A DNA stretch of 34,786 nt from Actinomycetes bacterium (GTDB taxonomy: Bacteria > Actinomycetota > Actinomycetes > Nanopelagicales > Nanopelagicaceae), in contig JAHEXJ010000016.1 of the NCBI GenBank assembly GCA_023252155.1, positions 1-34,786 of the forward strand. The letters are read 5' to 3'. Below the pieces are notes generated by a model that was given only the letters and a program-made list of their open reading frames with translations, was not told the DNA's origin and made no database searches. This document shows positions 23,160 through 30,641 of the stretch, in pieces. Within the stretch, counting starts at the first letter, position 1. Each line of letters starts with the position of its first letter. A program made the translations under genes and the position numbers.

Positions 23160-24610
23160 TATGAAGGCTCCTTTTCAGCATCATTGGCCGCGTCCAGCAC
23201 GGCTGAAAGATTGATCGCCCGAGACCGGGCGCTTTTGTTGGAGACTCCCCAGAAAGCCACGGACGTTGCAACAAGTGGCGCGGTGTCAACCAGACCGGCG
23301 CGATTCCACGCCCAGAGGTCACCGATTCGACGTTTTTGACCGCCGGTAATCGCGATGTCCAAAGTCGGCTGACCTAAGTGGCGAAGATTGCCTTGATGCA
23401 CGGCGTCATAGAAAGCACCGCATGCCTGAGCGAATTCGCGCATTCCGACCAATTTCGGACCGATGTGGAGGTCTTCCAAATCCCGCAAGAGCGATCCGGC
23501 GGGTCCGCCGGCATCGAGGAGCAATTGTCCTGGACGCCAACGTTTGACGAGTTCTTGCAATCGGGGAATGACCCAGGAGGTTCCCTCGCGGTGATCGATC
23601 ACTTCGACGTGGATCAACCCGTCAGCACGACGACCTGCCACGGCGATGGCCGAAGATGAGCGATCCAAACGCATGTCGATCGCAAAAGTGAGACGACCTT
23701 CGATCTTGGAGGATCGATCACGACAGGCATCCCATTGACCGGGAAGGAATACCGACTCGCCTTGCATCTCATCTGGTATTGAGGGACGCTCTCGGCGAAA
23801 GACCTCGGAACCCAACGCCTGAAACTCGGATTCGATAAATTCCTCATCGATGCGATACCCGAGTGCTGGGTTGGCCATCGCCCATGCTTGATGGTCGCCA
23901 TCCTCGCAGTCATCGGGTGCCGACCACTCAAGATAGGCAAGACGCGAACCTTCACCAGCAAGAGCCCGCTTTCGAACTTTGTGCATCTGCTCGGACGTGG
24001 ACATGGCAGCCGATGAGGCGTACCAGACTTGAGGGTTGGGACGAGCTGAAAGAGTCGGCAGGAGGGCGGCCATTCCCTCGGAAGTGAGTTTGAAAGCCTC
24101 ATCCAAGATCGCGCAATCGGCGGTATAGCCGCGACCTGATGTTGAAGAACGGGCGATGAAACGGAGGCGCTGACCTGAATGCAGGTCGATCCCGAATTCA
24201 CTGGGGTTGCGTGGGTAGGCAGCAACACGGGCGGCAAGAGTCGGAGTGGACTGGATCAGACGGCAGACTCGGTTGTACGCCTCTTTCGCGGTCTTGAATT
24301 CGTGAGCCGAGTGGAGGATTAACTCCTCGTCAAAAAGGAAGAGACCTGCCAACTCGCGGGCTTCTAGGATCGAACCTTTGCCGTTCTGTCTAGCCACGGT
24401 CAGATCGACTTCGAAGGCCGACCATTGACCGTCAGCACGTTCGCCGAGGGCTACATCAAGAGCGAATTGCTGCCAAGGATCTAAGAAGAGACCGGCTGAG
24501 GCCGCAAGGTCGACGGCATCTTGGCCGGAAGATGAGATTCGGTCGGGCTTGACCAGGATGCGAGGCTCCTGCACCCCGATCAGCGGGGCTAGAACTGGCA
24601 CGGCATTCAC
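23159..24610 (-). CDS. terL: terminase large subunit
   Basis: 483 aa from GTG 24610, right after the small-subunit stop. ATPase motor: Walker A ARQNGKG (73-79), Walker B CAILDEA with Asp 170 and Glu 171, and SSAAMS as coupling element. Nuclease domain: FAIDMRLDRSS with Asp 312 and QLLLDAGG with Asp 366. It powers DNA into the head and cuts the concatemer. Length is within the usual range, and all motor and nuclease residues seem present. It ends where the beta-rich protein starts. Confidence 0.95.
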   Translation of the reverse strand: MNAVPVLAPLIGVQEPRILVKPDRISSSGQDAVDLAASAGLFLDPWQQFALDVALGERADGQWSAFEVDLTVARQNGKGSILEARELAGLFLFDEELILHSAHEFKTAKEAYNRVCRLIQSTPTLAARVAAYPRNPSEFGIDLHSGQRLRFIARSSTSGRGYTADCAILDEAFKLTSEGMAALLPTLSARPNPQVWYASSAAMSTSEQMHKVRKRALAGEGSRLAYLEWSAPDDCEDGDHQAWAMANPALGYRIDEEFIESEFQALGSEVFRRERPSIPDEMQGESVFLPGQWDACRDRSSKIEGRLTFAIDMRLDRSSSAIAVAGRRADGLIHVEVIDHREGTSWVIPRLQELVKRWRPGQLLLDAGGPAGSLLRDLEDLHIGPKLVGMREFAQACGAFYDAVHQGNLRHLGQPTLDIAITGGQKRRIGDLWAWNRAGLVDTAPLVATSVAFWGVSNKSARSRAINLSAVLDAANDAEKEPS

Positions 24611-24988
24611 TTACATCCCAGCGGCTGTGCGACGGTTTTTGCGGCGTTCGCCGAGTTCATCCACCGAGTCGCGAGAATCCAGAGCATTTGCCTTGGCGAT
24701 CTTGATATCAGCCAGGACGGCACGAAGTTCTTTGGCGAGGGAAGCAGAGTCGCGAGCGGCTGTGGTCTGGGTAAGGATGTCGGCCAGGTGGATCGCGGTC
24801 AGGGCTAGGGCTGAACTTTGCAAAGATAAGGGAAGTGCGTCGACTTCTGCTTTAACTGCAGCCGCTACCGATTCAGGTTTAGGCATATCCAGTGGCTTGT
24901 CTAGTTTCTCTGGCTCTTCGACGATTTTCTTTTTACGAGGTGAAACCTTCTTTTTGACGATCGAACCTTTACGTGCGGTGCTGGCCAT
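24611..24988 (-). CDS. terminase small subunit-like protein
   Basis: 125 aa. Strongly basic N-terminus with runs of Lys (KKKVSPRKKKI), then a helical region ALALTAIHLADILTQTTAARDSASLAKELRAVL and a C-terminal DSVDELGERRKNRR. This resembles small terminase proteins of actinophages, where the RDSASxAKELR helix is typical. It directly precedes the large subunit with no gap. It probably binds the packaging site that lies upstream, near 25000-25180. Confidence 0.72.
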   Translation of the reverse strand: MASTARKGSIVKKKVSPRKKKIVEEPEKLDKPLDMPKPESVAAAVKAEVDALPLSLQSSALALTAIHLADILTQTTAARDSASLAKELRAVLADIKIAKANALDSRDSVDELGERRKNRRTAAGM

Positions 24989-25114
24989 TTGACAGCCTTC
25001 CTTGCAAATGGGCGTGCAGAAATTTTGAAGAGTTATCTGGTCTTGGATGGAAATTCAGTTAGAGAGTGCTTCAACCACCGCAGTTTGAGCGTGTCTTGGT
25101 GGAATTCCTGAGCG

Positions 25115-25178
25115 AAAAAAAGGGGCATATGGAGCGCGGGTTTTGCAGCGGTCCGCCAGCCTTTCGACCCCCTATGCC
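25115..25178 (-). promoter_or_regulatory. candidate packaging or attenuator region behind the HNH gene
   Basis: Leftward, GGCATA (25178-25173) can pair with TATGCC (25129-25124) across a loop of about 43 nt, followed by CC and then TTTTTTT (25121-25115). It lies between the HNH stop and the small terminase gene. The U run suggests termination or attenuation; the place suggests a cohesive-end or terminase-binding site. The two cannot be separated by eye. Confidence 0.38.
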
Positions 25179-25438
25179 TACCAAGCCTGAGAGTTGATCG
25201 GCGGTTGTCCTCCGCGCCAGCGACGAGTTCTGTTGCCACGAGCTGTGTTGCATGACGTACAGGCAGGTCTCACTCGGTCGATATGCGGGAGGTGTGTGCC
25301 GAACCATTGCACAGGATCGAGATGGTCAAGGGAGTTCGCGGGTTTGCCACAGAGATAGCACTTCGAACCGTACTTCTTAAATGCCAGTTTCTTGAGTTTG
25401 CGCCATGCTGGTCCGTACTGAGGTTTAGATGTGGTCAC
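25178..25438 (-). CDS. terminase-adjacent HNH endonuclease
   Basis: 86 aa. Cys pair CYLC, SLDHLDPVQ with the Asp-His pair, then VRPACTSCNTARG. HNH genes of this type next to terminase genes are a standard feature of many long-tailed phages, where the nuclease aids terminase cutting at the packaging site. It is the first gene of the late region, behind the terminator at 25463-25492. The second catalytic His position is A-C here as in many such proteins. Confidence 0.88.
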   Translation of the reverse strand: MTTSKPQYGPAWRKLKKLAFKKYGSKCYLCGKPANSLDHLDPVQWFGTHLPHIDRVRPACTSCNTARGNRTRRWRGGQPPINSQAW

Positions 25439-25462
25439 CGTAAACCACCTTCTCAGGGCATT

Positions 25463-25492
25463 AAAAAAGACCCAACCGATGAGGCGGGTCTT
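25463..25492 (-). terminator. Rho-independent terminator between early and late regions
   Basis: AAGACCC (12-nt loop) GGGTCTT in the leftward direction is followed by a U run (top strand A25463-25468). It lies between the stop of the early zinc/HTH gene and the start of the HNH gene. There is no space for a full promoter in the 24 nt that remain before the HNH start. Confidence 0.87.
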
Positions 25493-25558
25493 AAGGTCAC
25501 AACACTCTGACGAGCGAAGCGTACACTTCCGACTTGGACACCAGATGGATTGGGTAAC

Positions 25559-26365
25559 TCAACCCGTCGGCGTGTCGCGCTGACTGAGTGTGGCTCTAGC
25601 CTTCATAAAAGCATTAAGGCTGTATTTCTTCCCGATCTTTTCAATGCCATGCCTCTTGGCGAATTTGTGCACATATGTCAATTCCATTTCCAAATAACCT
25701 GCAAGTGCAATTGGCTCAAGAAGGATCTCGTTGCCAGGAGTGCTCAGTGCAACTGCTACCAATCGCAACGTCGTCCATTCGCGCTGACATCGTTTGCACT
25801 CCACGGGATCGAGCGGATTCTCGCCCAATGTCAACCATGCGCCGCAGTTCTCATAACCGATTTCGTCCTCAGTAATGAAGATTTCAAGACTGGTCGGACA
25901 CTTGATCCTCGTGACCTTTTCCAGGAATTGCCTTGTTGCGGCTAAGCCTTCTTTGTGAATGAGGGCGATCTCGTTGCACCAGTCGGCGGCTAATTCGTTT
26001 TCGGCCAACCAAGGCGAATGTCGGAGTAGGAAAGCGCAGGAATCTGTAACTCGATCTTCGATCGTCCCGCGCACGTTCGCCGGTGCCAGATCGCGTTCCT
26101 CAACAATGAATTCGACCCAAGCGGTCAGGATTCCCAGAAGATCGGCGGCTTGTCTAAATCCAAGAGCTGCCAGATTCACACCGATTGTGCGTTCCGATCC
26201 TGAACTACCGAATCCACCTTTACCCGGTATGAGAAACGCGCCCGCTTCGACGTACATCTGAGGAATCTGGGCCAACTTCGCCCGGGTCTCTCTAGAGCAG
26301 ACCTCGCAGATTTTCACGGAGTTAATCAACATCCGACGACATATTGGGCACCTGAATTCGGTCAT
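25559..26365 (-). CDS. zinc-ribbon and helix-turn-helix protein, possible regulator
   Basis: 268 aa. N-terminal Cys pairs (FRCPICRRM and ICEVC) make a zinc ribbon. A second pair lies in ENCGAWL and VECKRCQREW (about residues 173-198). The C-terminal part (LEPIALAGYLEMELTYVHKFAKRHGIEKIGKKYSLNAFMKA) has the look of a helix-turn-helix DNA-binding domain. The middle is helical with no known motif. It is the last gene before the early terminator, a place where a late-gene regulator would make sense, but no activity is visible. Confidence 0.68.
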   Translation of the reverse strand: MTEFRCPICRRMLINSVKICEVCSRETRAKLAQIPQMYVEAGAFLIPGKGGFGSSGSERTIGVNLAALGFRQAADLLGILTAWVEFIVEERDLAPANVRGTIEDRVTDSCAFLLRHSPWLAENELAADWCNEIALIHKEGLAATRQFLEKVTRIKCPTSLEIFITEDEIGYENCGAWLTLGENPLDPVECKRCQREWTTLRLVAVALSTPGNEILLEPIALAGYLEMELTYVHKFAKRHGIEKIGKKYSLNAFMKARATLSQRDTPTG

Positions 26366-26491
26366 CTAAGCCCCTTCACAGCCTCGCAGGAGATTGGAGT
26401 AAGAGTAACCCTCAACTTGACCGTTAAACAAAGCCCTAGCCCGTGTAGATGACGGCTTTGGGGGATTTCTGAACTCGGCATCAAAACCCAC
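26366..26491 (-). CDS. possible small ORF between replication and zinc/HTH genes
   Basis: GTG 26491 to TAG 26366 gives 41 aa (VGFDAEFRNPPKPSSTRARA and onward) and ends directly before the next start. A competing frame, ATG 26481 to TGA 26362 (39 aa), overlaps both neighbouring genes as TGATG and ATGA. Either could be translated. The first has the more protein-like composition. Only one can be right and neither is recognised. Confidence 0.33.
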   Translation of the reverse strand: MGFDAEFRNPPKPSSTRARALFNGQVEGYSYSNLLRGCEGA

Positions 26492-27353
26492 TCGCGGTCT
26501 TTTGGGACTCAGCCAGACAGGGCCATGACGACCCGCATTTTTGGCAGTACTCCTCGCCTGATTTGGGATCTGTTGTTTTGGCATGGGCAAGAGGTTTGGG
26601 TTTTACTGGACCGACAGGTTTCTTGAGCACGAGCTGATCGAATTGCTTTCGAAGTTTCGCCGGACTCATGATGTTGCTCGACCAAAACTCGTCGTGGATC
26701 GCCCACTCGATGATCTCCCTGACCTCATCGACCTCATGACCGTCTTTCTGGATTAAGAGCGCCATTTGCTTGAGCCAGCCTTGCGAGATTGTTGGTCGTT
26801 TAACCTTCTCTGGATTCTTGGACTTCTCCATGAGATTGACCTCAACGCCATCTGCCAGTTGTCCACAGAGATCAAAAACTTCTTCTCGTCCAACTGAAAG
26901 TTGGGGTAAAGAATCTTTATCTGCGTTTGCGTCTGTATTTGCGTCTGTATGGCTCTGCGAATGCTCGGCGTTCGCTCGGCGTTCGCTCTCCAAACGCTCT
27001 AGCGTTTGCTTCTGTATTCTGAGATTCTCTCGCTTGCGAACACCCTCAGAAGCAGCGTGAGACGCTTTCTTTTGCTTACTTATGACCCTTTCGAGATCAA
27101 ACTCAATTCGAGAATGAGTCCAAACATTATTTTCGATAGAAAAATATTTTTCTAAGTTTATTTTCAAATTTTTCCACTTTTTTCTGGAAACTCCGACGAT
27201 TTTCCCAAGTTTTCCATCAGTATCGTCAAGAGCTCTTTCAGTCTGCCAGTAGTGGAAGATCAAGAGAAGGTAGGCACCATGTTCCTCGGTAGTTAGAAAC
27301 CGAGTGTCCTTGAGATAATCGTCAATGCGAATTTGGATGTAGGGGAGAGCCAT
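26481..27353 (-). CDS. DUF1376-type replication protein
   Basis: 290 aa from ATG 27353, which overlaps the previous stop as TAATG. The first 85 residues (YIQIRIDDYLKDTRFLTTEEHGAYLLLIFHYW) are the DUF1376/YdaU-type domain found in phage replication proteins. The middle is a charged, Gln/Asn-rich linker with coiled-coil residues; the C-terminus contains GWLKQMALLIQKDG, LRKQFDQL and a Cys cluster (EYCQKCGSSWPC). Probably an initiator or helicase-loader equivalent. The DNA between about 27120 and 27180 (inside the gene) is clearly A/T-rich compared with the rest. Confidence 0.78.
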   Translation of the reverse strand: MALPYIQIRIDDYLKDTRFLTTEEHGAYLLLIFHYWQTERALDDTDGKLGKIVGVSRKKWKNLKINLEKYFSIENNVWTHSRIEFDLERVISKQKKASHAASEGVRKRENLRIQKQTLERLESERRANAEHSQSHTDANTDANADKDSLPQLSVGREEVFDLCGQLADGVEVNLMEKSKNPEKVKRPTISQGWLKQMALLIQKDGHEVDEVREIIEWAIHDEFWSSNIMSPAKLRKQFDQLVLKKPVGPVKPKPLAHAKTTDPKSGEEYCQKCGSSWPCLAESQKTASGF

Positions 27354-27778
27354 TAGATTCGCGCACCCTTCTTCGAATTGCACGAATGACAAAGTGTTTG
27401 GAGATTGTCCAAACTGTCATCCCCGCCTTTCGACACCGGCCAAATATGGTCAACCGTCAATCGCATGGAGGTACCGCAATTTCGACACATGAATGAGTCA
27501 CGGGCGAAGACCGTGTTAGCAAGCGTTTGGGGCATACGTCTCCGTGTTGTGTCTACGGAGATCAAACATGAATATGGTGATGTCGTTAGTTCCCTGATAC
27601 CTGCATCAACAAATTCACGAGTCCAACCCGAATGTCTAGTAATTCTGGCCGGATGTTTCGGGCCTCTCAATCCGGAGGCCATACAAAATAGGCCGACGAG
27701 CTGCGCGCTCGCGGACAGATCACGCCATTCTTGATCTGCCCAGATGTCGATACGGACGTTCGCACGGTCTCTAGCCAC
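27353..27778 (-). CDS. HNH nuclease fused to a replication-type N-terminal domain
   Basis: 141 aa from GTG 27778, overlapping the preceding TAG by one base; a longer frame exists but falls in the previous gene. Residues 1-75 (RIDIWADQEWRDLSASAQLVGLFCMASG, then GWTREFVDAGIREL) resemble the N-terminal winged-helix part of actinophage replication initiators. Residues 80-141 are a full HNH domain (Cys 98/101, Asp 110-His 111, Asn 125, His 131, CN pair). It seems that an HNH domain has replaced the rest of an initiator, leaving a short hybrid next to the DUF1376 gene. Confidence 0.82.
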   Translation of the reverse strand: MARDRANVRIDIWADQEWRDLSASAQLVGLFCMASGLRGPKHPARITRHSGWTREFVDAGIRELTTSPYSCLISVDTTRRRMPQTLANTVFARDSFMCRNCGTSMRLTVDHIWPVSKGGDDSLDNLQTLCHSCNSKKGARI

Positions 27779-28098
27779 TATCCCGCCTTCCTCTCCTGCT
27801 TGCTCGTCAGATGCCAGCCGTGGCAGTTCGGGTTTAGACACTCGTATGGGCGTCTTGGATATGTCTCCCGTTTCTGACCTTTTACGATGATGTGGGCAAT
27901 CGCATTGACCGCGCTAGTTCGATCCTTAAATCGAGTTTTACCAGTGCAGCCAATCCATACCATTTCTTGTGGCTTCACTTTTGGCGCAAGGAAATGGCTG
28001 TCCTTCTCATGCTGCTTTCTAGCCGGACGACTACTAAATTCTTTACCGCAGGTTTTGCATCGGAGGGCTTTGTTCCGGGGCTTTAGATCGGTTGTCAC
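27778..28098 (-). CDS. zinc-finger phage protein
   Basis: 106 aa. N-terminal C2H2-like finger (RCKTCGKEFSSRPARKQHEKDSH, Cys 14/17 and His 29/35 roughly). The second half (GKTRFKDRTSAVNAIAHIIVKG, then YECLNPNCHGWHLTS) contains another Cys/His set. It overlaps the coiled-coil gene start by ATGA and the HNH fusion by one base. DNA or RNA binding is likely; no process can be assigned. Confidence 0.7.
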   Translation of the reverse strand: MTTDLKPRNKALRCKTCGKEFSSRPARKQHEKDSHFLAPKVKPQEMVWIGCTGKTRFKDRTSAVNAIAHIIVKGQKRETYPRRPYECLNPNCHGWHLTSKQERKAG

Positions 28099-28664
28099 TC
28101 GTCCACCTCTTCGCCGTCTTCGCCGTCATCATCGACAGCCGCACCGCGTCCAAAGTGTTGCATCGGTTCCTCTTTGAGTTCCGCCGGCATCTCATCCAAG
28201 TTCTCAATCTTGATAAAGGTCGCCGAGAGTGTGTCCTCGTCGATGCCAAGCCAAGATGAGAAGTCCTCGGTTCTGCGCCAACGATTATTTTTGAACCAGC
28301 CGCCATTTTCTGCTTCGAGCCAATCTCCAAAAACGCGAATGTAAAGTTGCTCGCTGATTGAGATTTCTTTGTGATATTCCGATGAAGTGGTAAGTATGTA
28401 GAAACCGTTTTCAGTTGGCTCTTCAATCTTGATCGCTTGAAGTTTGCGCAGCTCTTTTTCGGTCTTGGCAATCTTTTCGCCTAGCGACTCAACCTCTTTA
28501 GCGACCTTCTTCGCCTTCTTTTCGACAGCCTTGAACTCAACCAGTATCGGACTTCCGGTCACCACTTCGAGTTCGGCGGTGTATTTGGCCAGTAACCCAT
28601 TCAGCCGCGCAATCTCTTCCTCCTGCGTGGGCGTGTAATCGAGCAGGGTTTCTTGGCCGGTCAT
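28095..28664 (-). CDS. coiled-coil protein with acidic C-terminus
   Basis: 189 aa, unrecognised. Residues about 15-80 form a strong coiled coil (EEEIARLNGLLAKYTAELEV, AVEKKAKKVAKEVESLGEKIAKTEKEL). A globular segment follows (NGFYILTTSSEYHKEISISEQLYIRVFGDWLE, GGWFKNNRWRRTEDFSSWLG) and an acidic tail (DDDGEDGEEVDE). The acidic tail suggests a partner for a basic or DNA-binding protein. It overlaps its neighbours by four bases. Confidence 0.68.
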   Translation of the reverse strand: MTGQETLLDYTPTQEEEIARLNGLLAKYTAELEVVTGSPILVEFKAVEKKAKKVAKEVESLGEKIAKTEKELRKLQAIKIEEPTENGFYILTTSSEYHKEISISEQLYIRVFGDWLEAENGGWFKNNRWRRTEDFSSWLGIDEDTLSATFIKIENLDEMPAELKEEPMQHFGRGAAVDDDGEDGEEVDE

Positions 28665-28921
28665 TTAATCCCCAACCCCTCGGTTATGTCGGTGGTGGTT
28701 GGACACGGATAATCTTTTCCCGCGTCGTAATGGTCTGCTTGTCCGCGACATTCCCTACACTCGTTCATCTCATCAGGCCCATGCCTTTCCAGCACCGCTC
28801 GATTGGCGCGGAGGGAGTTCATGTATTTCATGGCATTTGAGGTTGATGTTGTTGTGCCGATAGAACCAACGGCGTAATCAATCCACGCAAGGTTCCTCTC
28901 ATGGGTTTGTTGGGCGGTCAT
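28661..28921 (-). CDS. small Cys-containing phage protein
   Basis: 86 aa from ATG 28921, overlapping the previous tiny ORF as ATGA; a TTG start further upstream would fall inside that ORF. Helical N-terminus (THERNLAWIDYAVGSIG) and a Cys set CRECRGQADHY with C at PCPTT, a layout often seen in short actinophage proteins. No function recognised. Confidence 0.66.
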   Translation of the reverse strand: MTAQQTHERNLAWIDYAVGSIGTTTSTSNAMKYMNSLRANRAVLERHGPDEMNECRECRGQADHYDAGKDYPCPTTTDITEGLGIK

Positions 28922-29058
28922 GGATTCACCGACTTTGCTCCGCAATAAATGCAGACCGCTATTCCTTGCGCATTTGCTTGGAAGTAGTGATACCCGCGAA
29001 AACTGTATTGGGTTCCCATGCCTCTATCACAAGGATAAATCGGTATCGAAGTTGTCAT
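28918..29058 (-). CDS. very small ORF with a Cys pair
   Basis: 46 aa from ATG 29058 to TGA 28918, linked by ATGA overlaps to both neighbours. It carries CD and CIYCG (Cys 10, 36, 39) and several aromatic residues (QYSFRGYHYFQ), which could bind zinc. The unbroken chain of start-stop overlaps on both sides is the main support; similarity is unknown. Confidence 0.55.
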   Translation of the reverse strand: MTTSIPIYPCDRGMGTQYSFRGYHYFQANAQGIAVCIYCGAKSVNP

Positions 29059-29204
29059 TCCTTCATCTCCTTAATCGTTGCTAGGACTTCATCGCGGTCT
29101 AAATATCTACCATTTGATTGCAGTTGGATTTGCCATTCGCCTTTGTAGCGTCCACCCATAACAATCGCAGACCCATATCGTTGTAGTTTCGCAATCTCCT
29201 CCAC
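29055..29204 (-). CDS. very small ORF in the early chain
   Basis: 49 aa from GTG 29204 (directly after the preceding TAG) to TGA 29055. Sequence VEEIAKLQRYGSAIVMGGRY, later YLDRDEVLATIKEM. It may be a small DNA-binding or regulatory helical protein. Support comes from tight coupling with both neighbours and from protein-like composition. Confidence 0.52.
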   Translation of the reverse strand: MEEIAKLQRYGSAIVMGGRYKGEWQIQLQSNGRYLDRDEVLATIKEMKE

Positions 29205-29288
29205 CTATGCGTTCTTCGCCTCACGGATTGCCTCGCGCAGGTCGGACTCGGTGAACAACTTGTCTATGTAGTGCGTGTTCTCGCTCAC
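29205..29288 (-). CDS. 27-residue ORF in the early chain
   Basis: GTG 29288 overlaps the stop of the preceding gene (ATGTGA). The peptide (SENTHYIDKLFTESDLREAI, ending EAKNA) has a helical end resembling the C-terminus of the gene before (IIREAKM), which could point to a duplication of that 3' end. It is so small that translation is uncertain. Confidence 0.42.
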   Translation of the reverse strand: MSENTHYIDKLFTESDLREAIREAKNA

Positions 29289-29611
29289 ATCTTCGCCTCT
29301 CTGATAATTTTGACAAGTTCCAGTTGGTTGTCGTAGTTGGAGACAAACTGTTTGAATGGATAATTTCCAACCTTCACCGCAATCGCCTCGATGATGTCAT
29401 TGATATCTCCCGCACTTTTGTAGCCGAGTCTGAGCCACTCCTGCGCTGCTTCGTCTAGTTTCTCCTGCACTTGGGAGGTGGTGTAGGTGGGTTCGGGAAG
29501 TGGAACGTCTTTATGTTCTTCGCATCTCACGTATCCAGAGAATGAGCAACCGCAGTGCATTTTTGCCATGTCGCGCATAAAGATTTGGTTCTCAGTTAGT
29601 TCTTCGCTCAT
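29285..29611 (-). CDS. small early protein with Cys pair
   Basis: 108 aa. CGCSFSGYVRCEEH near the N-terminus (Cys 20, 22, 30) followed by a helical body (TSQVQEKLDEAAQEWLRLGY, DIIEAIAVKVGNY). It overlaps its upstream neighbour by four bases. Not recognised; metal binding by the Cys/His set is plausible. Confidence 0.62.
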   Translation of the reverse strand: MSEELTENQIFMRDMAKMHCGCSFSGYVRCEEHKDVPLPEPTYTTSQVQEKLDEAAQEWLRLGYKSAGDINDIIEAIAVKVGNYPFKQFVSNYDNQLELVKIIREAKM

Positions 29612-30015
29612 TCTCCCAACACCCCCTTAATGATGAGGTCATGGGTCGGACACGGTGCGTAGGCTCGGTATTCAGCGCCGTTTTCATTAGATACGCAATA
29701 GCCACAATAAATCGGCTCCCCACTTACTGAACCTGGCTGATGCAACTCCAACACAGCCTTGAGAGTTTGCCAAGCAGAGAGTTGGGACTTGGCTAGTTGG
29801 TCAGCCTCAGAGTCGGGAATTAGATCGGAGAATAGTTCAATATCCTTTCTCCAACGCGTTACTTCTTCCTCAATCCTCGCCAAGGCTTGTGCGTGTTGGG
29901 TGGGTTCTTCGACAACAGGTTTCGGCAACACTTCTTCCACACTCATTGAGTGACAATTACAAGTGCAAGGCTCGCCTTCCTTGCAAGTGCAAGGCTCAAA
30001 TATTCCGTGACTCAT
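29608..30015 (-). CDS. Cys-rich small early protein
   Basis: 135 aa. N-terminal cluster CTCKEGEPCTCNCH (Cys 8, 10, 16, 18, 20), then a helical region (QALARIEEEVTRWRKDIEL, LAKSQLSAWQTLKAVLEL), and a second Cys/His set (YCGYC, PCPTH). Two metal-binding sites around a helical hairpin look likely. ATGA overlaps on both sides. No name can be given. Confidence 0.65.
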   Translation of the reverse strand: MSHGIFEPCTCKEGEPCTCNCHSMSVEEVLPKPVVEEPTQHAQALARIEEEVTRWRKDIELFSDLIPDSEADQLAKSQLSAWQTLKAVLELHQPGSVSGEPIYCGYCVSNENGAEYRAYAPCPTHDLIIKGVLGE

Positions 30016-30248
30016 TCTGTCACCTCACTTTCGATTTGGTCAACTTTGTCTTGCGCGGAACAACATAAATCGTCTATCTGAACAACCTCGTCGGTATGGC
30101 AGGAGACGCAACAGACCGCGTAATTTACAAAGTGCGACTCTTGACATATTTTGCGTACCTCCGCAATACGTTCCGCCTTGCTCGTTCCAATACCACAGTC
30201 TTTGCAGTAAGTAACGGCATACGTTCCTTCACAGTCGCACTTGGTCAT
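30012..30248 (-). CDS. Cys-rich small early protein
   Basis: 78 aa from ATG 30248, preceded by GGAGGCAGGGGA, and overlapping the previous tiny ORF as ATGA. At least nine Cys (CDCEG, CKDCG, ICQE, CCVSCH, CC), a density that suggests two zinc ribbons. An upstream start at 30293 would be inside the previous ORF. Function unknown. Confidence 0.65.
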   Translation of the reverse strand: MTKCDCEGTYAVTYCKDCGIGTSKAERIAEVRKICQESHFVNYAVCCVSCHTDEVVQIDDLCCSAQDKVDQIESEVTE

Positions 30249-30400
30249 TCCCCTGCCTCCTTCCAAGGAGTTGCATAGATAGAAAGCACCCAAAATAGAA
30301 GCATGAATTGTAGATTGACATAGTTGAACTGCTTGGAAGAACTAAAGTCCACACCAATAGCAGAGTCACCTTTGTCCATCGCATAGAAACTAATCTTCAT
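30245..30400 (-). CDS. very small hydrophobic ORF
   Basis: 51 aa from ATG 30400 (one base after the preceding TGA) to TGA 30245. A hydrophobic stretch (VNLQFMLLFWVLSIYAT, about residues 28-44) could cross the membrane. It fills what would otherwise be a 150-nt gap in a tightly packed early operon and overlaps the next start as ATGA, so it is probably real. Confidence 0.55.
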   Translation of the reverse strand: MKISFYAMDKGDSAIGVDFSSSKQFNYVNLQFMLLFWVLSIYATPWKEAGE

Positions 30401-30401
30401 C

Positions 30402-30641
30402 TCAGCCCTCCTTCGGTGTGCAGGAGTCGGCGCAATACGGCATGGGGTTCCAGTTATTCGCCTCTGCCGTTACATCTGCCCGTACCTGCTCGCGGGTCTT
30501 TACGGAACCGTCGAGGTTTTGATTCCAAGGGTTGATGGTGTTGCTGAATGTCTTTGAGCGCGAGAACTTCTTTCCACAAGTCTTGCATGTAAGGCTTCGT
30601 TTTGCGGAAACTTTAACCTCCTCGAAAACTATTCTTGTCAT
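30402..30641 (-). CDS. small zinc-binding early protein
   Basis: 79 aa from ATG 30641, preceded by GAAGGAGGAAGC. Motifs LTCKTCGKKFSRSK and YCADSC give four Cys for a zinc site. The longer upstream frame (to 30674) is inside the next gene. It has the same CxxCGKxFSR pattern as other early zinc proteins here, perhaps a shared family. Confidence 0.65.
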   Translation of the reverse strand: MTRIVFEEVKVSAKRSLTCKTCGKKFSRSKTFSNTINPWNQNLDGSVKTREQVRADVTAEANNWNPMPYCADSCTPKEG

